Below, in pieces: positions 18,085 to 26,820 of a stretch of 42,365 bases of DNA. The stretch is from Bacteroidota bacterium. Its GTDB lineage: Bacteria; Bacteroidota; Bacteroidia; Flavobacteriales; Flavobacteriaceae. The notes under the pieces are model-generated. The model was given only the letters and a program-made list of their open reading frames with translations, was not told the DNA's origin and did not search any database. Location: contig CANIFM010000004.1 of NCBI GenBank assembly GCA_947466955.1, positions 1 through 42,365 on the forward strand, given 5' to 3'. A program made the position numbers and the translations under genes. How positions within the stretch are numbered: the stretch's first letter is position 1; the number at the start of each line of letters is the position of its first letter.

Positions 18085-18621
18085 AACTTATTAGATTAAC
18101 TTTTATAAAAGTATCGATTTATTTTAACAAAACCATTGTTATATTCTTAAAAAACACTTAATAACGACAAGACGTTTAATTTTGAAAATCAAGCGGTTTA
18201 CTTTCTTTTATGTTATTATCAATTTTACATTAACATGTTGCGGAAAAGTTGCATTTTGGGTTGAATTTTTTAAAAATTTGTGATTTTTTTAACAACTTTA
18301 AATACATTGTTTAAAAACGATTAATTGTCAAAAAATAACGATAAAATTAAAATGCTAAGCGTTAAATCAATAAATAAAGAACTTCAGTAAAGTTAAAATG
18401 CTAAAAAAATGTAAAATAAAGATTGAATTTTTTAAACAATAGAATCGTACAATATTGAGTTTTTATGGAAATTACTAATATTATCATGTTTGGAGGGATT
18501 TTTGGGAGTTGAGGCGGATATTCGTATTTTATTAACTTCATTAAAGCCAAATACTGAAATTTTATAATTCACCACTTTATTGATTCACCTTCGTATCTTT
18601 GTGAATTAGAATTACAAAAAA
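18085..18621. other. Long A/T-rich intergenic region between divergent genes
   Basis: 537 bases between the start of the large surface protein (minus) and rnpA (plus). It is strongly A/T-rich and holds no credible coding frame. A short direct repeat TTAAAATGCTAA occurs twice (about 18347 and 18394). It presumably contains promoters for both genes; apart from the -7 element of rnpA no clear site was identified. Confidence 0.6.
18594..18601 (+). promoter_or_regulatory. Putative -7 element of rnpA
   Basis: TATCTTTG, matching TAnnTTTG, 20 bases before the rnpA start. A matching -33 box is not clear. Confidence 0.45.
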
Positions 18622-19005
18622 ATGAAGTTTACTTACCCAAAAATCGAGAAATTAAAAAGTAAAACAACGATTGATTTACTTTTTTCAAAAGGGGCATCTG
18701 TTTCGAAATACCCTTTACGCTTAGTTTATATTTCTGGAGACTTTGGTGAAAATATACCAATTAAAATGGGCGTTTCAGTTTCTAAGAAACATTTTAAAAA
18801 TGCAGTTGATAGGAATTATTTCAAACGGGTACTTCGGGAAACTTATCGTTTAAACAAACACTTATTGTTAGATAATTTGAATACGCCTTATGCTTTTATG
18901 TTTTTATACCAAGCCAAAGACAGATTAACATATGAAGAAATCAACACCAAAACAATTCAACTCTTTGAAAAGTTTTTAGGAACAATAAAAAAAGAAACTC
19001 TTTAA
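18622..19005 (+). CDS. rnpA: Ribonuclease P protein component
   Basis: 127 residues, basic. It is the protein subunit that helps the RNase P RNA process tRNA 5' ends. The signature lies at AVDRNYFKRVLRETYRLN, corresponding to the RNR motif of the family, with K/R residues on the RNA-binding helix; an upstream MGVSVSKKHFKNAVDRN matches the conserved beta-alpha part. The gene is not next to rpmH here (no L34 gene is seen in the preceding 500 bases). Confidence 0.92.
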   Translation: MKFTYPKIEKLKSKTTIDLLFSKGASVSKYPLRLVYISGDFGENIPIKMGVSVSKKHFKNAVDRNYFKRVLRETYRLNKHLLLDNLNTPYAFMFLYQAKDRLTYEEINTKTIQLFEKFLGTIKKETL

Positions 19006-19087
19006 TTTACCCAAGCATTTCTGAGTAAATTTTGTTAATTACCTCTTTTAAAGTTAACCTTTTGCGAAAATTTGACTTTTACTCTCT

Positions 19088-19118
19088 TTGCAACTCTGCA
19101 ACTAAAAACATATCTTTG
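19088..19118 (+). promoter_or_regulatory. Bacteroidota-type promoter of the PfkB gene
   Basis: TTG at 19088-19090, a 20-base spacer, and TATCTTTG at 19111-19118. Both boxes match the consensus TTG-N19-TAnnTTTG. The kinase ATG lies 43 bases downstream. Confidence 0.65.
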
Positions 19119-19160
19119 TCCCTTAATTAGAGATTGCTTCAAATCTCGCAATGACAAATT

Positions 19161-20084
19161 ATGAATAAATTATTGATTGTTGGAACAGTTGCTTTCGACG
19201 CTATTGAAACTCCTTTTGGAAAAACAGATAAAATTTTAGGTGGAGCAGGAACTTATATTGGACTTTCAGCTTCTCATTTTAACCTTCAATCGGCTATTGT
19301 TTCTGTAGTTGGAGACGATTTTCCACAAGAATATTTAGACTTATTAACCGATAGAAATATAGATATTTCAGGACTTGAAATCGTAAAAGGCGGAAAAACA
19401 TTCTTCTGGAGTGGGCGTTACCATAACGATTTGAATTCAAGAGATACGCTTGATACACAATTGAATGTATTGGCTGATTTTCAACCAAAAGTACCTCAAA
19501 ATTTTAAAAATGCCGATGTTGTAATGCTTGGAAACTTGCACCCAATGGTTCAAAGCAGTGTCTTAGACCAAATGGAAGTACAACCTAAATTAGTAGTTTT
19601 AGATACGATGAATTTCTGGATGGATTGCGCATTAGAAGATTTATTGAATGTAATTAAACGTGTAGATGTAATTACAATCAACGATGAAGAAGCCCGTCAA
19701 TTGTCAGGGGAATATTCATTAGTGAAAGCGGCCGCAAAAATCCACACGATGGGTCCAAAATATGTAGTTATTAAAAAAGGTGAACACGGAGCACTTTTAT
19801 TTCACAATAAAGAGGTTTTCTTTGCACCAGCATTGCCATTAGAAGAAGTTTTTGATCCAACGGGAGCAGGAGATACTTTTGCAGGTGGATTTTCAGGATA
19901 TATTACGCAAAGCGAAAACATATCTTTTGAGAATATGAAAAATGCAATTATATATGGTTCTAATCTCGCCTCTTTTTGTGTCGAGAAATTTGGAACAGAA
20001 AGAATGGTTGGACTTAAAAGTGATGAGGTAACGGAAAGGTTGCAACAATTCAAATCTTTAACACAATTTGATATAGAAATATAA
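19161..20084 (+). CDS. PfkB-family carbohydrate/nucleoside kinase
   Basis: 307 residues. The ribokinase-type fold is indicated by an N-terminal glycine-rich strand-turn (GGAGTYIGLSASHFNLQ) and the C-terminal PfkB signature DPTGAGDTFAGGFSGYI, whose DTFAGG-proximal GAGD provides the anion hole and catalytic Asp. IKKGEHGALLF before it is the usual ATP-binding strand. The substrate is not evident from sequence; sugar or nucleoside kinases share this pattern. It has its own promoter upstream and a terminator immediately downstream, so it seems to be a single transcription unit ahead of the PurF-like gene. Confidence 0.92.
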   Translation: MNKLLIVGTVAFDAIETPFGKTDKILGGAGTYIGLSASHFNLQSAIVSVVGDDFPQEYLDLLTDRNIDISGLEIVKGGKTFFWSGRYHNDLNSRDTLDTQLNVLADFQPKVPQNFKNADVVMLGNLHPMVQSSVLDQMEVQPKLVVLDTMNFWMDCALEDLLNVIKRVDVITINDEEARQLSGEYSLVKAAAKIHTMGPKYVVIKKGEHGALLFHNKEVFFAPALPLEEVFDPTGAGDTFAGGFSGYITQSENISFENMKNAIIYGSNLASFCVEKFGTERMVGLKSDEVTERLQQFKSLTQFDIEI

Positions 20085-20093
20085 TAAATTTAT

Positions 20094-20118
20094 GCCTCGA
20101 AATTTCGGGGCTTTTTTT
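20094..20118 (+). terminator. Rho-independent terminator after PfkB gene
   Basis: GCCTCG and CGGGGC pair (one G-U) around an AAATTT loop, followed by seven Ts. It begins 10 bases after the kinase stop. Confidence 0.85.
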
Positions 20119-20225
20119 ATTAAGAATAACCGCAGATTCGCAGATTTTTTATTTGCAAACTGTATGAAAATAATACGAATTTACATAAATTGATTTTAAT
20201 AAATATTTACTAACTACATACCATA

Positions 20226-20262
20226 ATCTCTCCCATTCCTTTGGAAAGGGTCGGGGATAGGA
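20226..20262 (+). repeat. Interspersed repeat-like sequence before the PurF-like gene
   Basis: CTCTCCCATTCCTTTGGAAA followed by GGGTCGGGGATAGG. The centre CCTTTGGAAAGG is a near-palindrome and the whole has the G/C-run look of an interspersed repeat, unlike the flanking A/T-rich sequence. Only one copy is seen in this window. Confidence 0.45.
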
Positions 20263-20277
20263 ACAACAACAACTACA

Positions 20278-22176
20278 ATGAGCGATGCATTACAACACGA
20301 ATGTGGAATAGCCTATTTAAGACTTTTAAAACCGCTTGAATTTTACAAGGAGAAATACGGAACCGCTTTTTATGGTATCCAAAAAATGTATCTCTTAATG
20401 GAAAAACAGCACAATCGAGGTCAAGATGGCGCTGGTTTTGCAAGTATAAAATTAGACATGGAACCTGGCGAAAGATACATCAGCCGTGTGCGTTCAAATG
20501 ATCCGCAAGCCATTCAAGATGTGTTTTCTCAAATCAATGAACGGGTCAATGAAGAAATAGCTTCACACCCAGAATATGCTGATAATGTTGCGCTCCAAAA
20601 AAAACATATTCCTTATATCGGAGAAGTCTTTTTAGGTCACGTTCGGTATGGTACTTTTGGGAAAAATAGTATCGAAAGTGTTCACCCATTTCTACGTCAA
20701 AACAATTGGATGCACCGTAATTTAATTATTGCGGGAAATTTCAATATGACCAATGTAAAAGAACTTTTCAGTAGCTTAATTGAATTGGGGCAACACCCAA
20801 AAGAAATGGCTGATACCGTTACAGTAATGGAAAAAATTGGACATTTTCTTGATGATGAAGTAACTGATTTGTACCAAGAATGTAAAAATAATGGCTTGTC
20901 AAAAAGAGAAGCTTCGCCAGTAATAGCTGAAAAATTAGAAATCGCAAAAATTCTTCGTCGCGCCTCAAAAGGTTGGGATGGAGGCTATGCAATGGCTGGG
21001 CTTTTAGGACACGGCGACGCCTTTGTATTTAGAGATCCAGCAGGAATTCGTCCCGCTTATTTTTATCAAGATGATGAAATTGTAGTGGTGGCTTCGGAAC
21101 GACCTGTTATCCAAACGGTTTTCAATGTGGATTTTGACAAAGTTCAAGAATTACAACCAGGAAACGCCTTAATTATTAAGAAAAACGGAAAGGTGACTGA
21201 AGAAGAAATCATAACGCCAACAGTAAAAAAAGCGTGTTCTTTTGAACGAATTTATTTCTCAAGGGGAAGTGATGCAGAAATCTACCAAGAACGTAAAAAC
21301 CTTGGAAAATTGATTTTGCCAGCAGTTTTAGAAGCAATTGATAATGATACTGACAACACTGTTTTCTCTTATATTCCAAACACTGCCGAAACTTCATTTT
21401 ACGGAATTGTAGAAGCAGCTCAGGATTTTTTGAACCAACGAAAAAATAATTTTATTCTTCAAAACAGAGATACTTTGACAAAAGAGTCTTTACAGGAATT
21501 ACTTTCTGTAAAAATCAGAACCGAAAAAGTAGCTATTAAAGATGCTAAACTTCGAACTTTTATTACTGAAGACAGCAGCAGGAATGACTTGGTTGCCCAT
21601 ATTTACGATGTTACGTATGGCGTTATAAAACCTACGGACAACCTTGTAATCATTGACGACAGTATTGTTCGTGGAACTACTTTAAAAATGAGTATCATCA
21701 AAATGATGGATCGTTTGAAACCGAAAAGTATCATCGTAGTTTCATCGGCACCACAAATTCGTTATCCTGATTGTTATGGGATTGATATGGCAAAATTGGA
21801 AGGATTAGTGGCGTTTCAAGCGGCATTAGAATTACTAAAAGAACGAAATTTATACCGTATTGTTGAATCGGTTTATTTGAAATGCAAAGCACAAGAAAAT
21901 TTGAAAGATAGCGAAGTCGTAAACTTCGTAACAGAAATTTATGCACCTTTTCAACCGCAAGAAGTTTCAGATAAAATTGCTGAAATGCTCACAGATGTTT
22001 CTGTGAAAGCGGAAGTAAAAATCATATTCCAAACAGTAGAAAATTTGCATATAGCGTGTCCGAAAAATTTAGGGGATTGGTATTTCACTGGTGATTATCC
22101 AACGCCTGGTGGAAATCGAGTGGTAAATCGCGCTTTTATGAATTTCTATGAAGGAAAAGATGCAAGAGCATATTAA
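20278..22176 (+). CDS. PurF-like amidophosphoribosyltransferase, long form
   Basis: 632 residues, longer than the ~470-510 of ordinary PurF. The N-terminal class II glutamine amidotransferase domain has its nucleophile as Cys9 in MSDALQHECGIAYL, implying removal of an eight-residue propeptide after Glu8. HNRGQDGAGFASI and the GHVRYGTFG stretch are the other glutaminase motifs. The C-terminal phosphoribosyltransferase domain carries the PRPP motif LVIIDDSIVRGTTLK. PurF makes phosphoribosylamine from PRPP and glutamine, the first step of purine synthesis. A 50-residue insertion after the Cys region and the extra length mark it as a paralogous type. No purine genes adjoin, so whether it acts in purine synthesis is open. 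Confidence 0.87.
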   Translation: MSDALQHECGIAYLRLLKPLEFYKEKYGTAFYGIQKMYLLMEKQHNRGQDGAGFASIKLDMEPGERYISRVRSNDPQAIQDVFSQINERVNEEIASHPEYADNVALQKKHIPYIGEVFLGHVRYGTFGKNSIESVHPFLRQNNWMHRNLIIAGNFNMTNVKELFSSLIELGQHPKEMADTVTVMEKIGHFLDDEVTDLYQECKNNGLSKREASPVIAEKLEIAKILRRASKGWDGGYAMAGLLGHGDAFVFRDPAGIRPAYFYQDDEIVVVASERPVIQTVFNVDFDKVQELQPGNALIIKKNGKVTEEEIITPTVKKACSFERIYFSRGSDAEIYQERKNLGKLILPAVLEAIDNDTDNTVFSYIPNTAETSFYGIVEAAQDFLNQRKNNFILQNRDTLTKESLQELLSVKIRTEKVAIKDAKLRTFITEDSSRNDLVAHIYDVTYGVIKPTDNLVIIDDSIVRGTTLKMSIIKMMDRLKPKSIIVVSSAPQIRYPDCYGIDMAKLEGLVAFQAALELLKERNLYRIVESVYLKCKAQENLKDSEVVNFVTEIYAPFQPQEVSDKIAEMLTDVSVKAEVKIIFQTVENLHIACPKNLGDWYFTGDYPTPGGNRVVNRAFMNFYEGKDARAY

Positions 22177-22305
22177 TTTGTAGTAAAAAACGCACTTTAT
22201 CGATTTTTTATACACTTCATCTAAAATATTTAATAACGCTTCTTTATCGCTATACATTTGGTAAACCATAGCAATAGTAGGTAAAGTTAATGGTAGATTT
22301 GGGGC

Positions 22306-22335
22306 AAAAAGGGCGGAAGTAATTTCGCCCTTTTT
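22306..22335 (+). terminator. Rho-independent terminator after PurF-like gene
   Basis: AAAAAGGGCGGAA pairs with TTTCGCCCTTTTT (one G-U) around a GTAA loop, with a T-rich tail. It lies about 130 bases after the PurF-like stop, which is farther than usual. Confidence 0.75.
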
Positions 22336-23166
22336 ATTTTTGTTTCATAAATAATTCACTAAAATAGATTTAATCCAAAAAGATTAGATAATCTATATAA
22401 GAAAAAATTATTTTTTTTCTTACACTTATAAACTGCGTTCTGAATGCTTTAATTTTAGAACTAAAAGATTCTGCTTAAATATTTGTACGTCTATCATCAA
22501 AGTAGTTTAGTATTGATTGATAAAAAAATCACTTATCTGTTCATGCTTTTTTGATTTATGCAAAGTCAAGTAATAAAGTTGATTATGTGTTTTTTATTAT
22601 CTAGTTAACATATTGCCAACAAAACATCATCGTTAGATAAGTGAATTATTGTGTTAAATACTTTGTTGAAATAAGTATTTTTCACTTATATTTGAACAAT
22701 CATTTATCGCCGATTGTTATAAATAATAAGCGTTTTTTATGGGCGTAAACTTCCGAAGCAGATTTTTTAATAGGCTACGTAACGATAATAAAAAGTGGCT
22801 TTAGCTATACCATTTCAAAATCGGGGTCTTTAATCAATCAAAAAAATCCAAAATACACGAACAATGGAGCGTATTAACGTCACACCACTAAACAGAAGTT
22901 ACGCTTTTAAATAGTTAGTTTTTGCTTTAAAATATGGACGAATTAATTTTTAAAAAAATTTTATCAATTTGTTTTTTTAGTTCTAAGGTATTTACAGTTT
23001 AGGGTTTAAATATTTTCGACATTATGGTGTAGTTTTCTGATAATTCAAAAGATACAGATATTTTCTCTACAATATTTGCATAAGTTTCCCAAAAAACGAA
23101 ACTAAAATTATATCTTTTACTTCCAAAAAATAATGAGATTCACCTCCAATTATTTAATTTTTTTAG
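22336..23166. other. A/T-rich region without intact genes
   Basis: About 830 bases lacking any credible complete gene. Two open stretches have a protein-like look but no start codon: plus strand 22749-22877 (ending SYTISKSGSLINQ...NNGAY) and minus strand 22999-23139 (with FVFWETYANIVEKISVSFEL). At this base composition open frames of 45 codons occur by chance, so they are only candidate remnants. Together with the fragments that follow, the region looks like a degraded insertion site. Confidence 0.5.
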
Positions 23167-23340
23167 TTTCAAGTGCTTGTCACTAAGTTCAACAACGGTG
23201 GGTCACACGGTCCAGAAATTGGCGAAGCCACTGCGAAATTGCTTATCGAAAGACTCGAAAGTAAAGAAGAAGAAAATCCATACAAAACTACGGTTATTAA
23301 AACTGAATTACGAGAAAGAGAATCTTCGAGAAGGGTTTAG
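23167..23340 (+). pseudogene. Fragment resembling the C-terminus of a LacI-family regulator
   Basis: A 57-codon open frame with no start codon and a TAG stop. Its sequence EIGEATAKLLIERLESKEEE and then YKTTVIKTELRERESS has the shape of the LacI/GalR C-terminal end (xxG-AAxLLIERIE ... VIxTELxxRES). The base composition is richer in G/C than the surrounding DNA, as expected for a coding remnant. The N-terminal DNA-binding domain and most of the effector domain are absent. Family call is from motif memory only. Confidence 0.45.
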
Positions 23341-23341
23341 T

Positions 23342-23458
23342 TTAATTGTTAAAATCGTTAATCGCCTTTTGAATCGAAAATTTAATTTCATTCCAATCTA
23401 ATTTTTGAAAAAGAATTGGAATTACTTCACTTTCGGCATCTTCTTTAATAATTCCAGA
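23342..23458 (-). pseudogene. Fragment resembling the C-terminus of an AbiEii-type toxin
   Basis: Frame different from the DUF6922-type gene and running on from its end: SGIIKEDAESEVIPILFQKL then DWNEIKFSIQKAINDFNN and a stop. AbiEii/AbiGii nucleotidyltransferase toxins of Bacteroidota often end in a ...FEDAE..P.P.ml...W.eiK...... pattern, which this matches. The catalytic N-terminal domain is missing. Position directly after an antitoxin-like gene fits a toxin-antitoxin order. Recognition is from pattern only, so this is tentative. Confidence 0.4.
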
Positions 23459-23750
23459 AGTTCTGGTTGGATTGTTTGAGTTTGTAACATCTAAATTCTG
23501 ATTTATTGATATTAAAAATAGTAGCTAAAAAGGAAAGTGTAACTACATCCAAGTTTCGGAATTCTAAAGAAACTGCTTTAATTGTTTCTAAACTATATAT
23601 TTCTTTGATGATATTCAAATCCTTAATAAGTCCAAATTCTACTACTTTATTAATAATTTGTTCTTTTGAATTTTCAAAACTTAACATAGAAATATCCACA
23701 TCCCAAAATAGATGTTTTGACAAATCATTTACCGAATAGTTAGTTTTCAT
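23445..23750 (-). CDS. Small DUF6922-like protein, possible antitoxin partner
   Basis: 101 residues. Motifs seen are NDLSKHLFWDVDISMLSFENSK near the start and FRCYKLKQSNQNFWNY at the end, which I recognise as the DUF6922 pattern. In Bacteroidota such genes commonly sit beside a nucleotidyltransferase AbiEii toxin gene. Here the likely toxin has been reduced to a short C-terminal remnant overlapping this stop. The frame is intact, with an ATG start, so the gene may still be expressed. No characterised activity; no DNA-binding motif could be assigned. Confidence 0.7.
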   Translation of the reverse strand: MKTNYSVNDLSKHLFWDVDISMLSFENSKEQIINKVVEFGLIKDLNIIKEIYSLETIKAVSLEFRNLDVVTLSFLATIFNINKSEFRCYKLKQSNQNFWNY

Positions 23751-23815
23751 TTTTCAAAGTTAATGAAATTAGTTTATTTAAAATATTTCTGATTAACTCA
23801 GTTGGTTAAGTTCTT

Positions 23816-26671
23816 TTAATGCGCCGCCAACCAATCTTTCCCCTGCCCAATTTCAACAGTCAACGGAACATTTAATGTAAATGCATTTTCCATTTCATAC
23901 TTAATCATAGGTTGGATTTTTTCTAATTCAGAATTGTGAACATCAAAAACCAACTCATCGTGAACTTGCAAAAGCATTTTACTTTTCCAATTTTCATCCG
24001 TTAGTTTTTTATGAATATTAATCATTGCAATTTTGATAATATCGGCTGCGCTTCCTTGAATTGGAGCATTTACTGCATTTCGTTCTGCGCCACCACGAAC
24101 AATGGCATTTTGCGAATTTATATCTTTCAAATAACGGCGTCTTCCTAAAATAGTTTGCGTATATCCGTGTTCTCTCGCAAACTGAATTTGCTCATTAATA
24201 TAGGCTTTCAATCTTGGATAAGTTTGATAATATGCTTCAATCAATGCCGAACTTTCTGAACGAGAAAGCGACGTTTGATTGCTCAATCCAAAGGCAGAAA
24301 CCCCATAAATAATTCCAAAATTGACAGTTTTAGCGTGACTTCTTTGTTCGCGAGTAACTTCTTCCAAAGGCACATTGAAAACTTTTGAAGCCGTAGCCTT
24401 GTGAATATCTTCATTATTAAGGAACGAATGAATCATATTTTCTTCGCCACTTAAAGCCGCAATAATCCGAAGTTCTATTTGAGAATAATCCGCAGAAACC
24501 AAGGTGTAATTTTCATCACGAGCCACAAATGCTTTTCTAATTTGACGCCCTCTTTCTGTTCTGATTGGAATGTTTTGCAAGTTCGGATTATTAGAACTCA
24601 ACCTTCCAGTTGCCGCCACAGTTTGCATATAATCGGTGTGAATTCGGCGCGTAATGGCATCAACTTGGTTTGGTAACGCATCAACATACGTGTTTTGCAA
24701 CTTCACCAATTGACGCCAATCAAGAATTGCTTTTACAATTTCGTGCTCGTTTACCAAGTAATTTAATATTTCTTCGCCAGTAGCATATTGCCCTGTTTTT
24801 GTCTTTTTTTGTTTGGCGCCACCAATTTTTAATTTGTCAAATAAAATATCACCTAATTGTTTCGGTGAAGCCAAATTGAATTTTTCACCCGCAATTTCAT
24901 AAATGGTAGTTTCCAATTTTTTGATGTCATTTCCTAAATCGTGTGACAACGATTTCAAGAAGTCAATATCTACTCGAATCCCCTCTTTTTCCATATCGGC
25001 TAGAACTTTTACCAATGGAATTTCAATTTCTTCAAAGAGTTTTTTGGTTTCTGTTTTTTCTAATTCTAATGTAAAAATTTCTTTCAGTTGCAACGTTACA
25101 TCTGCATCTTCAACGGCATATTCTTTGATTTCTTCCAATGCCACATCGCGCATCGACCGTTGATTTTTACCTTTCTTTCCAATTAAATCTTCAATAGATT
25201 TTGGAGCATATTTTAAATAGGTTTCCGATAAAATATCCATATTATGACGCATATCAGGATTAATCAGATAATGCGCAATCATCGTGTCAAACAGTTTTCC
25301 CTTTACAGAAATTGCATAATTAGAAAGTATTTTTAAGTCGTATTTTAAGTTTTGACCAATTTTTTCTATGCTTTCATTTTCAAAAAACGGAATGAATTTA
25401 TTGACTAAAATTTGTGCTTCTTCTTGATTCTCTGGAAAGGGAACGTAAAATCCTTTTCCTTTTTCATAAGAAAATGAAATTCCCACTAATTCCGCGTGCA
25501 ACGCATCTAAGCCTGTAGTTTCAGTATCAAAACATACGGAAGTTTGGTTTTCTAAATTTTGCAATAGCAATTTCAATCCCAATTCACCTTGGATAATTTG
25601 GTAAAAATGAGTTGTATTTTCTAAAGTATTGTAATATTGATGGCGCGTTTCATCTGAAGTTTCATCGTGAAGCGTACTTCCGAAAAGGTCAAATTGTTCT
25701 TCGTTTTTAGTCCCGAGAGTCTTCGGGAGTGGTTTTTTGTATAATTTGGCTTCGTCAACGGGATTCATTTGTGTTGAAGTTCCGCCTTTTCTAAAAATAG
25801 CGTCAAATTGTTCCGCCATTCTTCTAAATTCCAATTCATTGAATAATGCATCTGTTTTATCAACATCTGGTGTCGATAATTCATAATCTGTTTCATCAAA
25901 AACAACTGGGCAATCCAAAAGAATTGTTGCCAATGTTTTAGACAGAATCCCTTTTTCCTTATTGGCTTCAATATTCTCTTTCATTTTCCCTTTTAGCTTA
26001 TCGGTATTAGCCAAAAGATTTTCCATCGTGCCAAATTCTTTCAATAATTTCTTGGCTGTAACTTCACCAACACCCGGAAGTCCAGGAATATTATCGGCTG
26101 CATCGCCCATCATTCCTAAGAAATCGATTACTTGGTCTGGTCTTTCAATTTCAAATTTTTCAAGAACTTCAGGAATTCCCCAAATCTCAATTCCATTTCC
26201 CATTCGGGCTGGTTTGTACATAAATATGTTTTCAGAAACCAATTGTGCAAAATCTTTATCGGGCGTAACCATAAAAACTTTATAGTTTTGTTTTTCCGCT
26301 TGTTTAGCAATTGTACCGATTAAATCATCCGCTTCATAGCCTTTTACCTCAATAATCGGAATGTGCATCGCCTTCAATAATTCTTGAATATAAGGAACTG
26401 CAATTTTAATAGCGTCAGGAGTTGCTTCGCGATGGGCTTTGTATTCTGGGAAAATCTCATTTCTCAATTGACTTCCGCCATTGTCAAATGCTACCGCCAA
26501 ATGATCTGGTTTTTCACGTTTTATCACATCCATCAACGAATTCATAAATCCCATAATTGCAGAAGTATCCAAACCTTTTGAATTTATTCTTGGGTTTTTT
26601 ATAAAAGCATAATAACCACGAAAAATTAAAGCATAAGCATCGAGGAGAAACAATCGTTTTTGAGCTGACAT
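23816..26671 (-). CDS. polA: DNA polymerase I
   Basis: 951 residues. It fills gaps and removes Okazaki primers. Three domains: 5'-3' exonuclease (about 1-290) with DFLGMMGDAADNIPGLPGVGEVTAKKLL; 3'-5' exonuclease (about 355-545) with all motifs kept, FDTETTGLD near residue 380, NLKYDLKIL and YAVEDADVTL, so proofreading should be active; and the family A polymerase (about 570-951) with TVNFGIIYGVSAFGL, NAPIQGSAADIIKIAMI and motif C VHDELVFDV. The linker near residues 300-345 is poorly conserved and carries an inverted repeat in the DNA at 25711-25728. Single transcription unit on the minus strand. Confidence 0.97.
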   Translation of the reverse strand: MSAQKRLFLLDAYALIFRGYYAFIKNPRINSKGLDTSAIMGFMNSLMDVIKREKPDHLAVAFDNGGSQLRNEIFPEYKAHREATPDAIKIAVPYIQELLKAMHIPIIEVKGYEADDLIGTIAKQAEKQNYKVFMVTPDKDFAQLVSENIFMYKPARMGNGIEIWGIPEVLEKFEIERPDQVIDFLGMMGDAADNIPGLPGVGEVTAKKLLKEFGTMENLLANTDKLKGKMKENIEANKEKGILSKTLATILLDCPVVFDETDYELSTPDVDKTDALFNELEFRRMAEQFDAIFRKGGTSTQMNPVDEAKLYKKPLPKTLGTKNEEQFDLFGSTLHDETSDETRHQYYNTLENTTHFYQIIQGELGLKLLLQNLENQTSVCFDTETTGLDALHAELVGISFSYEKGKGFYVPFPENQEEAQILVNKFIPFFENESIEKIGQNLKYDLKILSNYAISVKGKLFDTMIAHYLINPDMRHNMDILSETYLKYAPKSIEDLIGKKGKNQRSMRDVALEEIKEYAVEDADVTLQLKEIFTLELEKTETKKLFEEIEIPLVKVLADMEKEGIRVDIDFLKSLSHDLGNDIKKLETTIYEIAGEKFNLASPKQLGDILFDKLKIGGAKQKKTKTGQYATGEEILNYLVNEHEIVKAILDWRQLVKLQNTYVDALPNQVDAITRRIHTDYMQTVAATGRLSSNNPNLQNIPIRTERGRQIRKAFVARDENYTLVSADYSQIELRIIAALSGEENMIHSFLNNEDIHKATASKVFNVPLEEVTREQRSHAKTVNFGIIYGVSAFGLSNQTSLSRSESSALIEAYYQTYPRLKAYINEQIQFAREHGYTQTILGRRRYLKDINSQNAIVRGGAERNAVNAPIQGSAADIIKIAMINIHKKLTDENWKSKMLLQVHDELVFDVHNSELEKIQPMIKYEMENAFTLNVPLTVEIGQGKDWLAAH
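25711..25728. repeat. Small inverted repeat inside polA linker
   Basis: TCCCGAGAGTCTTCGGGA: TCCCGA pairs with TCGGGA around a six-base centre. It codes on the minus strand for part of KPLPKTLGTKN between the 5' nuclease and the 3'-5' exonuclease domains, a region tolerant of insertions. TCCCGAAG...TCGGGA-type elements are a common look for interspersed repeats in Bacteroidota. Confidence 0.45.
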
Positions 26672-26820
26672 ATATAATAAGGTATAATTTAATTTGTAAA
26701 AATAAACAAACGATTTCTAAAGTTGACTTCTACCGTTAAAATTTAATTAATTTATTTCAAAATAAAAATCAATGCTTCTATAAATGAATATTTTTACAAA
26801 GGTTTAAATCAAATTTTTAT

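Noticed and set aside
18469-18516. Tiny plus-strand frame (MEITNIIMFGGIFGS) in the gap before rnpA
   Set aside because: Fifteen codons with no supporting signal; not distinguishable from chance in A/T-rich DNA.
22069-22269. Minus-strand open frame overlapping the end of the PurF-like gene, starting MVYQMYSDKEALLNILDEVY
   Set aside because: The first part reads like protein, and the frame stays open upstream through LFAPNLPLTLPTIA, but the second half lies antisense within the PurF-like coding sequence and no family was recognised. The upstream part spans the terminator hairpin. Possibly a remnant, not a gene I can support.
23177-23401. Plus-strand 74-residue open frame starting with TTG
   Set aside because: It is in a different frame from the LacI-like fragment over the same bases; that other frame shows recognisable family motifs, so this one is a shadow.
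23506-23739. Plus-strand open frame opposite the DUF6922-like gene
   Set aside because: The minus-strand gene has clear family motifs and a start codon; the plus frame is antisense to it and has none.
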